64,000 nucleotides of DNA from Amphiduros pacificus (GCA_949316495.1 OX439005.1:10780001-10844000), one strand, 5' to 3'; numbered from the stretch's first letter, positions 37,286 to 52,600 are shown. Numbers and translations: made by a program. Notes: generated by a model from the letters alone, not told the origin.

Positions 37286-40200
37286 CAATATTTAGCCCCT
37301 GTGTGACGTTACCGTTGATCAACGGCACGTCAGAAATCGATTGGCTGGCTCTGAAATTTTGTTCTGAAGTGTATCTCACCCCACACCACATTTGTGATTT
37401 TTTTGGAGGCTGTAGTGATCAGCATGTATTCTTGAAAAATTTAAATTCAATATTTAGCCCCTGTGTGACGCTGCCGTTGATCATCGGCATGTCACAAATC
37501 GATTGGGTGACTCTGAAATTTTGTTTGAAGGTGTATCTCACCCCTATGCACATCTTTGATTTTTTTGGAGGCTGTAGTGATCAGCATGTATTCTTGAAAA
37601 ATTCAAAACCAAAATTTGGCCCCTTTCTGACGTTACCGTTGATCATCGGCACGTGAGAAATCGTTCAGCTCGCTCCGAAATTTTGTTTAAAGTTGTATCC
37701 CACCCCAATGCACATCTTTGATTTTTTTTGGAGGCTGTAGTGATCAGCATTTATTCTTGAAAAATTCAAAACTAATATTTGGCCCCTTTCTGACGTTACC
37801 GTTGATCATCGGCACATTAGAAATCGCTCAGCTCGCTCCGAAATTTTGTTTAAAGGTGTATCCCACCCCAATGCACATCTTTGATTTTTTTGGAGGCTGT
37901 AGTGATCAGCATTTATTCTTGAAAAATTCAAAACTAATATTTGGCCCCTTTCTGACGTTACCGTTGATCATCGGCACGTCAGAAATCGCTCAGCTTGCTC
38001 CGAAAAATTGTTTGAAGGTGTATCTGACCCCAATGCACATCTTTGATTTTTTTTGGAGGCTGTAGTGATCAGCATGTATTCTTGAAAAATTCAAAACCAA
38101 TATTTAGCCCCTGTGTGACGTTACCGTTGATCAACGGCACGTCAGAAATCGATTGGCTGGCTCTGAAATTTTGTTCTGAAGTGTATCTCACCCCACACCA
38201 CATTTGTGATTTTTTTGGAGGCTGTAGTGATCAGCATGTATTCTTGAAAAATTCAAATTCAATATTTGGCCCCTGTGTGACGCTGCCGTTGATCATCGGC
38301 ATGTCACAAATCGCTCAGCTCGCTCCGAAAAATTGTTTTAAGGTGTATCTGACCCGAATGCACATCTTTGATTTTTTTGGAGGCTGTAGTGATCAGCATT
38401 TATTCTTGAAAAATTCAAAACTAATATTTGGCCACTTTCTGACGTTACCGTTGATCATCGGCACGTCAGAAATCGCTCAGCTCGCTCCGAAAAATTGTTT
38501 GAAGGTGTATCTCACCCCAATGCACATCTTTGATTTTTTTGGAGGCTGTAGTGATCAGCATGTATAAATGAAAAATTCAAAACCAATATTTAGCCCCTGT
38601 GTGACGTTACTGTTGATCAACGGCACGTCAGAAATCGATTGGCTGGCTCTGAAATGTTGTTCTGAAGTGTATCTCACCCCACACCACATTTGTGATTTTT
38701 TTGGAGGCTGTAGTGATCAGCATGTATTCTTGAAAAATTCAAATTCAATATTTCGCCCCTGTGTGACGCTGCCGTTGATCATCAGCACGTCAGAAATCGC
38801 TCAGCTCGCTCCGAAAAATTGTTTTAAGGTGTATCTCACCCCACACCACATTTGTGATTTTTTTGGAGGCTGTAGTGATCAGCATGTATTCTTGAAAAAT
38901 TCAAATTCAATATTTAGCCCCTGTGTGACGCTGCCGTTGATCATCGGCATGTCACAAATCGATTGGGTGACTCTGAAATTTTGTTTGAAGGTGTATCTCA
39001 CCCCAATTCACATCTTTGATTTTTTTGGAGGCTGTAGTGATCAGCATGTATAAATGAAAAATTCAAAACCAATATTTAGCCCCTGTGTGACGTTACCGTT
39101 GATCAACGGCACGTCAGAAATCGATTGGCTGGCTCTGAAATGTTGTTCTGAAGTGTATCTCACCCCACACCACATTTGTGATTTTTTTGGAGGCTGTAGT
39201 GATCAGCATGTATTCTTGAAAAATTCAAATTCAATATTTAGCCCCTGTGTGACGCTGCCGTTGATCATCAGCACGTCAGAAATCGCTCAGCTCGCTCCGA
39301 AAAATTGTTTTAAGGTGTATCTCACCCCACACCACATTTGTGAATTTTTTGGAGGCTGTAGTGATCAGCATGTATTCTTGAAAAATTCAAAACCAATATT
39401 TGGCCCCTTTCTGACGTTACCGTTGATCATCGGCACGTCAGAAATCGCTCAGCTCGCTCCGAAATTTTGTTTAAAGGTGTATCCCACCCCAATGCACATC
39501 TTTGATTTTTTTGGAGGCTGTAGTGATCAGCATTTATTCTTGAAAAATTCAAAACTAATATTTGGCCCCTTTCTGACGTTACCGTTGATCATCGGCACGT
39601 CAGAAATCGCTCAGCTCGCTCCGAAAATTTGTTTGAAGGTGTATCTCACCCCACACCACATTTGTGATTTTTTTGGAGGCTGTAGTGATCAGCATGTTTT
39701 TTAAAAAAATTCAAAACCAATATTTGGCCCCTTTCTGACGTTACCGTTGATCATCGGCACGTCAGAAATCGCTCAGCTCGCTCCGAAAAATTGTTTTAAG
39801 GTGTATCTCACCCCAATGCACATCTTTGATTTTTTTGGAGGCTGTAGTGATCAGCATGTATTCTTGAAAAATTCAAATTCAATATTTGGCCCCTGTGTGA
39901 CGCTGCCGTTGATCATCGGCATGTCACAAATCGATTGGGTGACTCTGAAATTTTGTTTGAAGGTGTATCTCACCCCAATTCACATCTTTGATTTTTTTGG
40001 AGGCTGTAGTGATCAGCATTTATTCTTGAAAAATTCAAAACTAATATTTGGCCCCTTTCTGACGTTACCGTTGATCATCGGCACGTCAGAAATCGCTCAG
40101 GTCGCTCCGAAAAATTGTTTTAAGGTGTATCTGACCCCAATGCACATCTTTGATTTTTTTGGAGGCTGTAGTGATCAGCATGTATTCTTGAAAAATTCAA

Positions 40201-43200
40201 AACCAATATTTGGCCCCTTTCTGACGTTACCGTTGATCATCGGCACGTCAGAAATCGCTCAGCTCGCTCCGAAAAATTGTTTTAAGGTGTATCTCACCCC
40301 AATGCACATCTTTGATTTTTTTGGAGGCTGTTATGATCAGCATGTATAAATGAAAAATTCAAAACCAATATTTAGCCCCTGTGTGACGTTACCGTTGATC
40401 AACGGCACGTCAGAAATCGATTGGCTGGCTCTGAAATTTTGTTCTGAAGTGTATCTCACCCCACACCACATTTGTGATTTTTTTGGAGGCTGTAGTGATC
40501 AGCATGTATTCTTGAAAAATTCAAATTCAATATTTAGCCCCTGTGTGACGCTGCCGTTGATCATCGGCATGTCACAAATCGATTGGGTGACTCTGAAATT
40601 TTGTTTTAAGGTGTATCTCACCCCAATTCACATCTTTGATTTTTTTGGAGGCTGTAGTGATCAGCATTTATTCTTGAAAAATTAAAAACTAATATTTGGC
40701 CCCTTTCTGACGTTACCGTTGATCATCGGCACATTAGAAATCGCTCAGCTCGCTCCGAAATTTTGTTTAAAGGTGTATCCCACCCCAATGCACATCTTTG
40801 ATTTTTTTGGAGGCTGTAGTGATCAGCATTTATTCTTGAAAAATTCAAAACCAATATTTAGCCCCTGTGTGACGTTACCGTTGATCAACGGCACGTCAGA
40901 AATCGATTAGCTGGCTCTGAAATTTTGTTCTGAAGTGTATCTCACCCCACACCACATTTGTGATTTTTTTGGAGGCTGTAGTGATCAGCATGTATTCTTG
41001 AAAAATTCAAATTCAATATTTGGCCCCTGTGTGACGCTGCCGTTGATCATCGGCATGTCAGAAATCGCTCAGCTCGCTCCGAAAAATTGTTTTAAGGTGT
41101 ATCTCACCCCAATGCACATCTTTGATTTTTTTGGAGGCTGTAGTGATCAGCATGTATTCTTGAAAAATTCAAATTCAATATTTGGCCCCTGTGTGACGCT
41201 GCCGTTGATCATCGGCATGTCACAAATCGATTGGGTGACTCTGAAATTTTGTTTGAAGGTGTATCTCACCCCAATTCACATCTTTGATTTTTTTGGAGGC
41301 TGTAGTGATCAGCATTTATTCTTGAAAAATTCAAAACTAATATTTGGCCCCTTTCTGACGTTACCGTTGATCATCGGCACGTCAGAAATCGCTCAGCTCG
41401 CTCCGAAAATTTGTTTGAAGGTGTATCTCACCCCACACCACATTTGTGATTTTTTTGGAGGCTGTAGTGATCAGCATGTTTTTTAAAAAAATTCAAAACC
41501 AATATTTGGCCCCTTTCTGACGTTACCGTTGATCATCGGCACGTCAGAAATCGCTCAGCTCGCTCCGAAAAATTGTTTTAAGGTGTATCTCACCCCAATG
41601 CACATCTTTGATTTTTTTGGAGGCTGTAGTGATCAGCATGTATTCTTGAAATATTCAAATTCAATATTTGGCCCCTGTGTGACGCTGCCGTTGATCATCG
41701 GCATGTCACAAATCGATTGGGTGACTCTGAAATTTTGTTTGAAGGTGTATCTCACCCCAATTCACATCTTTGATTTTTTTGGAGGCTGTAGTGATCAGCA
41801 TTTATTCTTGAAAAATTCAAAACTAATATTTGGCCCCTTTCTGACGTTACCGTTGATCATCGGCACGTCAGAAATCGCTCAGGTCGCTCCGAAAAATTGT
41901 TTTAAAGTGTATCTGACCCCAATGCACATCTTTGATTTTTTTGGAGGCTGTAGTGATCAGCATGTATTCTTGAAAAATTCAAAACCAATATTTGGCCCCT
42001 TTCTGACGTTACCGTTGATCATCGGCACGTCAGAAATCGCTCAGCTCGCTCCGAAAAATTGTTTTAAGGTGTATCTCACCCCAATGCACATCTTTGATTT
42101 TTTTGGAGGCTGTTATGATCAGCATGTATAAATGAAAAATTCAAAACCAATATTTAGCCCCTGTGTGACGTTACCGTTGATCAACGGCACGTCAGAAATC
42201 GATTGGCTGGCTCTGAAATTTTGTTCTGAAGTGTATCTCACCCCACACCACATTTGTGATTTTTTTGGAGGCTGTAGTGATCAGCATGTATTCTTGAAAA
42301 ATTCAAATTCAATATTTAGCCCCTGTGTGACGCTGCCGTTGATCATCGGCATGTCACAAATCGATTGGGTGACTCTGAAATTTTGTTTGAAGGTGTATCT
42401 GACCCCAATGCACATCTTTGATATTTTTGGAGGCTGTAGTGATCAGCATGTATAAATGAAAAATTCAAAACTAATATTTAGCCCCTGTGTGACGTTACCG
42501 TTGATCAACGGCACGTCAGAAATCGCTCAGCTCGCTCCGAAAAATTGTTTTAAGGTGTATCTCACCCCAATGCACATCTTTGATTTTTTTGGAGGCTGTA
42601 GTGATCAGCATGTATTCTTGAAAAATTCAAATTCAATATTTGGCCCCTGTGTGACGCTGCCGTTGATCATCGGCATGTCACAAATCGATTGGGTGACTCT
42701 GAAATTTTGTTTTAAGGTGTATCTCACCCCAATTCACATCTTTGATTTTTTTGGAGGCTGTAGTGATCAGCATTTATTCTTGAAAAATTAAAAACTAATA
42801 TTTGGCCCCTTTCTGACGTTACCGTTGATCATCGGCACATTAGAAATCGCTCAGCTCGCTCCGAAATTTTGTTTAAAGGTGTATCCCACCCCAATGCACA
42901 TCTTTGATTTTTTTGGAGGCTGTAGTGATCAGCATTTATTCTTGAAAAATTCAAAACCAATATTTAGCCCCTGTGTGACGTTACCGTTGATCAACGGCAC
43001 GTCAGAAATCGATTAGCTGGCTCTGAAATTTTGTTCTGAAGTGTATCTCACCCCACACCACATTTGTGATTTTTTTGGAGGCTGTAGTGATCAGCATGTA
43101 TTCTTGAAAAATTCAAATTCAATATTTGGCCCCTGTGTGACGCTGCCGTTGATCATCGGCATGTCAGAAATCGCTCAGCTCGCTCCGAAAAATTGTTTTA

Positions 43201-46200
43201 AGGTGTATCTGACCCCAATGCACATCTTTGATTTTTTTGGAGGCTGTAGTGATCAGCATTTATTCTTGAAAAATTCAAAACTAATATTTGGCCACTTTCT
43301 GACGTTACCGGTGATCACCGGCACGTCAGAAATCGCTCAGCTCGCTCCGAAAAATTGTTTGAAGGTGTATCTCACCCCAATGCACATCTTTGATTTTTTT
43401 GGAGGCTGTAGTGATCAGCATGTATAAATGAAAAATTCAAAACCAATATTTAGCCCCTGTGTGACGTTACCGTTGATCAACGGCACGTCAGAAATCGATT
43501 GGCTGGCTCTGAAATGTTGTTCTGAAGTGTATCTCACCCCACACCACATTTGTGATTTTTTTGGAGGCTGTAGTGATCAGCATGTATTCTTGAAAAATTC
43601 AAATTCAATATTTCGCCCCTGTGTGACGCTGCCGTTGATCATCAGCACGTCAGAAATCGCTCAGCTCGCTCCGAAAAATTGTTTTAAGGTGTATCTCACC
43701 CCACACCACATTTGTGATTTTATTGGAGGCTGTAGTGATCAGCATGTATTCTTGAAAAATTCAAATTCAATATTTAGCCCCTGTGTGACGCTGCCGTTGA
43801 TCATCGGCATGTCACAAATCGATTGGGTGACTCTGAAATTTTGTTTGAAGGTGTATCTCACCCCAATTCACATCTTTGATTTTTTTGGAGGCTGTAGTGA
43901 TCAGCATGTATAAATGAAAAATTCAAAACCAATATTTAGCCCCTGTGTGACGTTACCGTTGATCAACGGCACGTCAGAAATCGATTGGCTGGCTCTGAAA
44001 TGTTGTTCTGAAGTGTATCTCACCCCACACCACATTTGTGATTTTTTTGGAGGCTGTAGTGATCAGCATGTATTCTTGAAAAATTCAAATTCAATATTTC
44101 GCCCCTGTGTGACGCTGCCGTTGATCATCAGCACGTCAGAAATCGCTCAGCTCGCTCCGAAAAATTGTTTTAAGGTGTATCTCACCCCACACCACATTTG
44201 TGATTTTTTTGGAGGCTGTAGTGATCAGCATGTATTCTTGAAAAATTCAAAACCAATATTTGGCCCCTTTCTGACGTTACCGTTGATCATCGGCACGTCA
44301 GAAATCGCTCAGCTCGCTCCGAAATTTTGTTTAAAGGTGTATCCCACCCCAATGCACATCTTTGATTTTTTTGGAGGCTGTAGTGATCAGCATTTATTCT
44401 TGAAAAATTCAAAACTAATATTTGGCCCCTTTCTGACGTTACCGTTGATCATCGGCACGTCAGAAATCGCTCAGCTCGCTCCGAAAATTTGTTTGAAGGT
44501 GTATCTCACCCCACACCACATTTGTGATTTTTTTGGAGGCTGTAGTGATCAGCATGTTTTTTAAAAAAATTCAAAACCAATATTTGGCCCCTTTCTGACG
44601 TTACCGTTGGTCATCGGCACGTCAGAAATCGCTCAGCTCGCTCCGAAAAATTGTTTTAAGGTGTATCTCACCCCAATGCACATCTTTGATTTTTTTGGAG
44701 GCTGTAGTGATCAGCATGTATTCTTGAAAAATTCAAATTCAATATTTGGCCCCTGTGTGACGCTGCCGTTGATCATCGGCATGTCACAAATCGATTGGGT
44801 GACTCTGAAATTTTGTTTGAAGGTGTATCTCACCCCAATTCACATCTTTGATTTTTTTGGAGGCTGTAGTGATCAGCATTTATTCTTGAAAAATTCAAAA
44901 CTAATATTTGGCCCCTTTCTGACGTTACCGTTGATCATCGGCACGTCAGAAATCGCTCAGCTCGCTCCGAAAATTTGTTTGAAGGTGTATCTCACCCCAC
45001 ACCACATTTGTGATTTTTTTGGAGGCTGTAGTGATCAGCATGTTTTTTAAAAAAATTCAAAACCAATATTTGGCCCCTTTCTGACGTTACCGTTGATCAT
45101 CGGCACGTCAGAAATCGCTCAGCTCGCTCCGAAAAATTGTTTTAAGGTGTATCTCACCCCAATGCACATCTTTGATTTTTTTGGAGGCTGTAGTGATCAG
45201 CATGTATTCTTGAAAAATTCAAATTCAATATTTGGCCCCTGTGTGACGCTGCCGTTGATCATCGGCATGTCACAAATCGATTGGGTGACTCTGAAATTTT
45301 GTTTGAAGGTGTATCTCACCCCAATTCACATCTTTGATTTTTTTGGAGGCTGTAGTGATCAGCATTTATTCTTGAAAAATTCAAAACTAATATTTGGCCC
45401 CTTTCTGACGTTACCGTTGATCATCGGCACGTCAGAAATCGCTCAGGTCGCTCCGAAAAATTGTTTTAAAGTGTATCTGACCCCAATGCACATCTTTGAT
45501 TTTTTTGGAGGCTGTAGTGATCAGCATGTATTCTTGAAAAATTCAAAACCAATATTTGGCCCCTTTCTGACGTTACCGTTGATCATCGGCACGTCAGAAA
45601 TCGCTCAGCTCGCTCCGAAATTTTGTTTTAAGGTGTATCTCACCCCAATGCACATCTTTGATTTTTTTGGAGGCTGTTATGATCAGCATGTATAAATGAA
45701 AAATTCAAAACCAATATTTAGCCCCTGTGTGACGTTACCGTTGATCAACGGCACGTCAGAAATCGATTGGCTGGCTCTGAAATTTTGTTCTGAAGTGTAT
45801 CTCACCCCACACCACATTTGTGATTTTTTTGGAGGCTGTAGTGATCAGCATGTATTCTTGAAAAATTCAAATTCAATATTTAGCCCCTGTGTGACGCTGC
45901 CGTTGATCATCGGCATGTCACAAATCGATTGGGTGACTCTGAAATTTTGTTTGAAGGTGTATCTGACCCCAATGCACATCTTTGATATTTTTGGAGGCTG
46001 TAGTGATCAGCATGTATAAATGAAAAATTCAAAACTAATATTTAGCCCCTGTGTGACGTTACCGTTGATCAACGGCACGTCAGAAATCGCTCAGCTCGCT
46101 CCGAAAAATTGTTTTAAGGTGTATCTCACCCCAATGCACATCTTTGATTTTTTTGGAGGCTGTAGTGATCAGCATGTATTCTTGAAAAATTCAAATTCAA

Positions 46201-46620
46201 TATTTGGCCCCTGTGTGACGCTGCCGTTGATCATCGGCATGTCACAAATCGATTGGGTGACTCTGAAATTTTGTTTTAAGGTGTATCTCACCCCAATTCA
46301 CATCTTTGATTTTTTTGGAGGCTGTAGTGATCAGCATTTATTCTTGAAAAATTCAAAACTAATATTTGGCCCCTTTCTGACGTTACCGTTGATCATCGGC
46401 ACGTTTGATTTTTTTGGAGGCTGTAGTGATCAGCATGTATTCTTGAAAAATTCAAAACCAATATTTGGCCCCTTTCTGACGTTACCGTTGATCATCGGCA
46501 CGTCAGAAATCGCTCAGCTCGCTCCGAAAAATTGTTTTAAGGTGTATCTCACCCCAATGCACATCTTTGATTTTTTTGGAGGCTGTTGTGATCAGCATGT
46601 ATAAATGAAAAATTCAAAAC
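37286..46620 (+). repeat. Higher-order repeat unit A3
   Basis: This copy of A1 lies at a constant offset of 37,285 from base 1 to about 9319. It has the AAATTTAAATTC variant near 37440, two copies of the 1,782-bp-spaced block, and no 251-bp deletion. It carries only one 909-bp block (45696-46604) where A1 and A2 have two, which explains its 9,335-bp length. Private differences include TATTTAGCC near 39237 where A1 has TATTTCGCC, and TTGGTCATC near 44608. Confidence 0.85.
39747..42131 (+). repeat. 1,782-bp tandem block in A3
   Basis: Two copies start at 39747 and 41529, with TTGAAATATTC only in the second (near 41648), matching A1 exactly in copy number and order. Confidence 0.85.
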
Positions 46621-49600
46621 CAATATTTAGCCCCTGTGTGACGTTACCGTTGATCAACGGCACGTCAGAAATCGATTGGCTGGCTCTGAAATTTTGTTCT
46701 GAAGTGTATCTCACCCCACACCACATTTGTGATTTTTTTGGAGGCTGTAGTGATCAGCATGTATTCTTGAAAAATTCAAATTCAATATTTAGCCCCTGTG
46801 TGACGCTGCCGTTGATCATCGGCATGTCACAAATCGATTGGGTGACTCTGAAATTTTGTTTGAAGGTGTATCTCACCCCTATGCACATCTTTGATTTTTT
46901 TGGAGGCTGTAGTGATCAGCATGTATTCTTGAAAAATTCAAAACCAAAATTTGGCCCCTTTCTGACGTTACCGTTGATCATCGGCACGTGAGAAATCGTT
47001 CAGCTCGCTCCGAAATTTTGTTTAAAGTTGTATCCCACCCCAATGCACATCTTTGATTTTTTTTGGAGGCTGTAGTGATCAGCATTTATTCTTGAAAAAT
47101 TCAAAACTAATATTTGGCCCCTTTCTGACGTTACCGTTGATCATCGGCACATTAGAAATCGCTCAGCTCGCTCCGAAATTTTGTTTAAAGGTGTATCCCA
47201 CCCCAATGCACATCTTTGATTTTTTTGGAGGCTGTAGTGATCAGCATTTATTCTTGAAAAATTCAAAACTAATATTTGGCCCCTTTCTGACGTTACCGTT
47301 GATCATCGGCACGTCAGAAATCGCTCAGCTTGCTCCGAAAAATTGTTTGAAGGTGTATCTGACCCCAATGCACATCTTTGATTTTTTTTGGAGGCTGTAG
47401 TGATCAGCATGTATTCTTGAAAAATTCAAAACCAATATTTAGCCCCTGTGTGACGTTACCGTTGATCAACGGCACGTCAGAAATCGATTGGCTGGCTCTG
47501 AAATTTTGTTCTGAAGTGTATCTCACCCCACACCACATTTGTGATTTTTTTGGAGGCTGTAGTGATCAGCATGTATTCTTGAAAAATTCAAATTCAATAT
47601 TTGGCCCCTGTGTGACGCTGCCGTTGATCATCGGCATGTCAGAAATCGCTCAGCTCGCTCCGAAAAATTGTTTTAAGGTGTATCTGACCCCAATGCACAT
47701 CTTTGATTTTTTTGGAGGCTGTAGTGATCAGCATGTATAAATGAAAAATTCAAAACCAATATTTAGCCCCTGTGTGACGTTACCGTTGATCAACGGCACG
47801 TCAGAAATCGATTGGCTGGCTCTGAAATGTTGTTCTGAAGTGTATCTCACCCCACACCATATTTGTGATTTTTTTGGAGGCTGTAGTGATCAGCATGTAT
47901 TCTTGAAAAATTCAAATTCAATATTTCGCCCCTGTGTGACGCTGCCGTTGATCATCAGCACGTCAGAAATCGCTCAGCTCGCTCCGAAAAATTGTTTTAA
48001 GGTGTATCTCACCCCACACCACATTTGTGATTTTTTTGGAGGCTGTAGTGATCAGCATGTATTCTTGAAAAATTCAAATTCAATATTTAGCCCCTGTGTG
48101 ACGCTGCCGTTGATCATCGGCATGTCACAAATCGATTGGGTGACTCTGAAATTTTGTTTGAAGGTGTATCTCACCCCAATTCACATCTTTGATTTTTTTG
48201 GAGGCTGTAGTGATCAGCATGTATAAATGAAAAATTCAAAACCAATATTTAGCCCCTGTGTGACGTTACCGTTGATCAACGGCACGTCAGAAATCGATTG
48301 GCTGGCTCTGAAATGTTGTTCTGAAGTGTATCTCACCCCACACCACATTTGTGATTTTTTTGGAGGCTGTAGTGATCAGCATGTATTCTTGAAAAATTCA
48401 AATTCAATATTTCGCCCCTGTGTGACGCTGCCGTTGATCATCAGCACGTCAGAAATCGCTCAGCTCGCTCCGAAAAATTGTTTTAAGGTGTATCTCACCC
48501 CACACCACATTTGTGATTTTTTTGGAGGCTGTAGTGATCAGCATGTATTCTTGAAAAATTCAAAACCAATATTTGGCCCCTTTCTGACGTTACCGTTGAT
48601 CATCGGCACGTCAGAAATCGCTCAGCTCGCTCCGAAATTTTGTTTAAAGGTGTATCCCACCCCAATGCACATCTTTGATTTTTTTGGAGGCTGTAGTGAT
48701 CAGCATTTATTCTTGAAAAATTCAAAACTAATATTTGGCCCCTTTCTGACGTTACCGTTGATCAACGGCACGTCAGAAATCGCTCAGCTCGCTCCGAAAA
48801 TTTGTTTGAAGGTGTATCTCACCCCACACCACATTTGTGATTTTTTTGGAGGCTGTAGTGATCAGCATGTTTTTTAAAAAAATTCAAAACCAATATTTGG
48901 CCCCTTTCTGACGTTACCGTTGATCATCGGCACGTCAGAAATCGCTCAGCTCGCTCCGAAAAATTGTTTTAAGGTGTATCTCACCCCAATGCACATCTTT
49001 GATTTTTTTGGAGGCTGTAGTGATCAGCATGTATTCTTGAAAAATTCAAATTCAATATTTGGCCCCTGTGTGACGCTGCCGTTGATCATCGGCATGTCAC
49101 AAATCGATTGGGTGACTCTGAAATTTTGTTTGAAGGTGTATCTCACCCCAATTCACATCTTTGATTTTTTTGGAGGCTGTAGTGATCAGCATTTATTCTT
49201 GAAAAATTCAAAACTAATATTTGGCCCCTTTCTGACGTTACCGTTGATCATCGGCACGTCAGAAATCGCTCAGGTCGCTCCGAAAAATTGTTTTAAGGTG
49301 TATCTGACCCCAATGCACATCTTTGATTTTTTTGGAGGCTGTAGTGATCAGCATGTATTCTTGAAAAATTCAAATTCAATATTTGGCCCCTGTGTGACGC
49401 TGCCGTTGATCATCGGCATGTCACAAATCGATTGGGTGACTCTGAAATTTTGTTTTAAGGTGTATCTCACCCCAATTCACATTTTTGATTTTTTTGGAGG
49501 CTGTAGTGATCAGCATTTATTCTTGAAAAATTCAAAACTAATATTTGGCCCCTTTCTGACGTTACCGTTGATCATCGGCACGTTTGATTTTTTTGGAGGC

Positions 49601-52600
49601 TGTAGTGATCAGCATGTATTCTTGAAAAATTCAAAACCAATATTTGGCCCCTTTCTGACGTTACCGTTGATCATCGGCACGTCAGAAATCGCTCAGCTCG
49701 CTCCGAAATTTTGTTTGAAGGTGTATCTGACCCCAATGCACATCTTTGATATTTTTGGAGGCTGTAGTGATCAGCATGTATAAATGAAAAATTCAAAACT
49801 AATATTTAGCCCCTGTGTGACGTTACCGTTGATCAACGGCACGTCAGAAATCGCTCAGCTCGCTCCGAAAAATTGTTTTAAGGTGTATCTCACCCCAATG
49901 CACATCTTTGATTTTTTTGGAGGCTGTTATGATCAGCATGTATAAATGAAAAATTCAAAACCAATATTTAGCCCCTGTGTGACGTTACCGTTGATCAACG
50001 GCACGTCAGAAATCGATTGGCTGGCTCTGAAATTTTGTTCTGAAGTGTATCTCACCCCACACCACATTTGTGATTTTTTTGGAGGCTGTAGTGATCAGCA
50101 TGTATTCTTGAAAAATTCAAATTCAATATTTAGCCCCTGTGTGACGCTGCCGTTGATCATCGGCATGTCACAAATCGATTGGGTGACTCTGAAATTTTGT
50201 TTGAAGGTGTATCTGACCCCAATGCACATCTTTGATATTTTTGGAGGCTGTAGTGATCAGCATGTATAAATGAAAAATTCAAAACTAATATTTAGCCCCT
50301 GTGTGACGTTACCGTTGATCAACGGCACGTCAGAAATCGCTCAGCTCGCTCCGAAAAATTGTTTTAAGGTGTATCTCACCCCAATGCACATCTTTGATTT
50401 TTTTGGAGGCTGTAGTGATCAGCATGTATTCTTGAAAAATTCAAATTCAATATTTGGCCCCTGTGTGACGCTGCCGTTGATCATCGGCATGTCACAAATC
50501 GATTGGGTGACTCTGAAATTTTGTTTTAAGGTGTATCTCACCCCAATTCACATCTTTGATTTTTTTGGAGGCTGTAGTGATCAGCATTTATTCTTGAAAA
50601 ATTCAAAACTAATATTTGGCCCCTTTCTGACGTTACCGTTGATCATCGGCACGTTTGATTTTTTTGGAGGCTGTAGTGATCAGCATGTATTCTTGAAAAA
50701 TTCAAAACCAATATTTGGCCCCTTTCTGACGTTACCGTTGATCATCGGCACGTCAGAAATCGCTCAGCTCGCTCCGAAAAATTGTTTTAAGGTGTATCTC
50801 ACCCCAATGCACATCTTTGATTTTTTTGGAGGCTGTTGTGATCAGCATGTATAAATGAAAAATTCAAAACCAATATTTAGCCCCTGTGTGACGTTACCGT
50901 TGATCAACGGCACGTCAGAAATCGATTGGCTGGCTCTGAAATTTTGTTCTGAAGTGTATCTCACCCCACACCACATTTGTGATTTTTTTGGAGGCTGTAG
51001 TGATCAGCATGTATTCTTGAAAAATTCAAATTCAATATTTAGCCCCTGTGTGACGCTGCCGTTGATCATCGGCATGTCACAAATCGATTGGGTGACTCTG
51101 AAATTTTGTTTGAAGGTGTATCTCACCCCTATTGCACATCTTTGATTTTTTTGGAGGCTGTAGTGATCAGCATGTATTCTTGAAAAATTCAAAACCAATA
51201 TTTGGCCCCTTTCTGACGTTACCGTTGATCATCGGCACGTCAGAAATCGCTCAGGTCGCTCCGAAAAATTGTTTTAAAGTGTATCTGACCCCAATGCACA
51301 TCTTTGATTTTTTTTGGAGGCTGTAGTGATCAGCATTTATTCTTGAAAAATTCAAAACTAATATTTGGCCCCTTTCTGACGTTACCGTTGATCATCGGCA
51401 CATTAGAAATCGCTCAGCTCGCTCCGAAATTTTGTTTAAAGGTGTATCCCACCCCAATGCACATCTTTGATTTTTTTGGAGGCTGTAGTGATCAGCATTT
51501 ATTCTTGAAAAATTCAAAACCAATATTTAGCCCCTGTGTGACGTTACCGTTGATCAACGGCACGTCAGAAATCGATTGGCTGGCTCTGAAATTTTGTTCT
51601 GAAGTGTATCTCACCCCACACCACATTTGTGATTTTTTTGGAGGCTGTAGTGATCAGCATGTATTCTTGAAAAATTCAAATTCAATATTTGGCCCCTGTG
51701 TGACGCTGCCGTTGATCATCGGCATGTCAGAAATCGCTCAGCTCGCTCCGAAAAATTGTTTTAAGGTGTATCTCACCCCAATGCACATCTTTGATTTTTT
51801 TGGAGGCTGTAGTGATCAGCATTTATTCTTGAAAAATTCAAAACTAATATTTGGCCACTTTCTGACGTTACCGTTGATCATCGGCACGTCAGAAATCGCT
51901 CAGCTCGCTCCGAAAAATTGTTTGAAGGTGTATCTCACCCCAATGCACATCTTTGATTTTTTTGGAGGCTGTAGTGATCAGCATGTATAAATGAAAAATT
52001 CAAAACCAATATTTAGCCCCTGTGTGACGTTACCGTTGATCAACGGCACGTCAGAAATCGATTGGCTGGCTCTGAAATGTTGTTCTGAAGTGTATCTCAC
52101 CCCACACCACATTTGTGATTTTTTTGGAGGCTGTAGTGATCAGCATGTATTCTTGAAAAATTCAAATTCAATATTTCGACCCTGTGTGACGCTGCCGTTG
52201 ATCATCAGCACGTCAGAAATCGCTCAGCTCGCTCCGAAAAATTGTTTTAAGGTGTATCTCACCCCACACCACATTTGTGATTTTTTTGGAGGCTGTAGTG
52301 ATCAGCATGTATTCTTGAAAAATTCAAATTCAATATTTAGCCCCTGTGTGACGCTGCCGTTGATCATCGGCATGTCACAAATCGATTGGGTGACTCTGAA
52401 ATTTTGTTTGAAGGTGTATCTCACCCCAATGCACATCTTTGATTTTTTTGGAGGCTGTAGTGATCAGCATTTATTCTTGAAAAATTCAAAACTAATATTT
52501 GGCCCCTTTCTGACGTTACCGTTGATCATCGGCACGTCAGAAATCGCTCAGCTCACTCCGAAAAATTGTTTTAAGGTGTATCTCACCCCAATGGACATCT

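Noticed and set aside
48920-49783. 287-codon open frame, the longest in the window
   Set aside because: It is about five satellite monomers read in the open frame, one of them the 99-bp truncated form. The same peptide-like string recurs hundreds of times with stops in many copies, so it is not a gene.
51004-51198. 64-codon minus-strand open frame
   Set aside because: It exists only because the extra T near 51132 changes the reverse frame; it is the reverse complement of satellite and has no homologues at other monomers.
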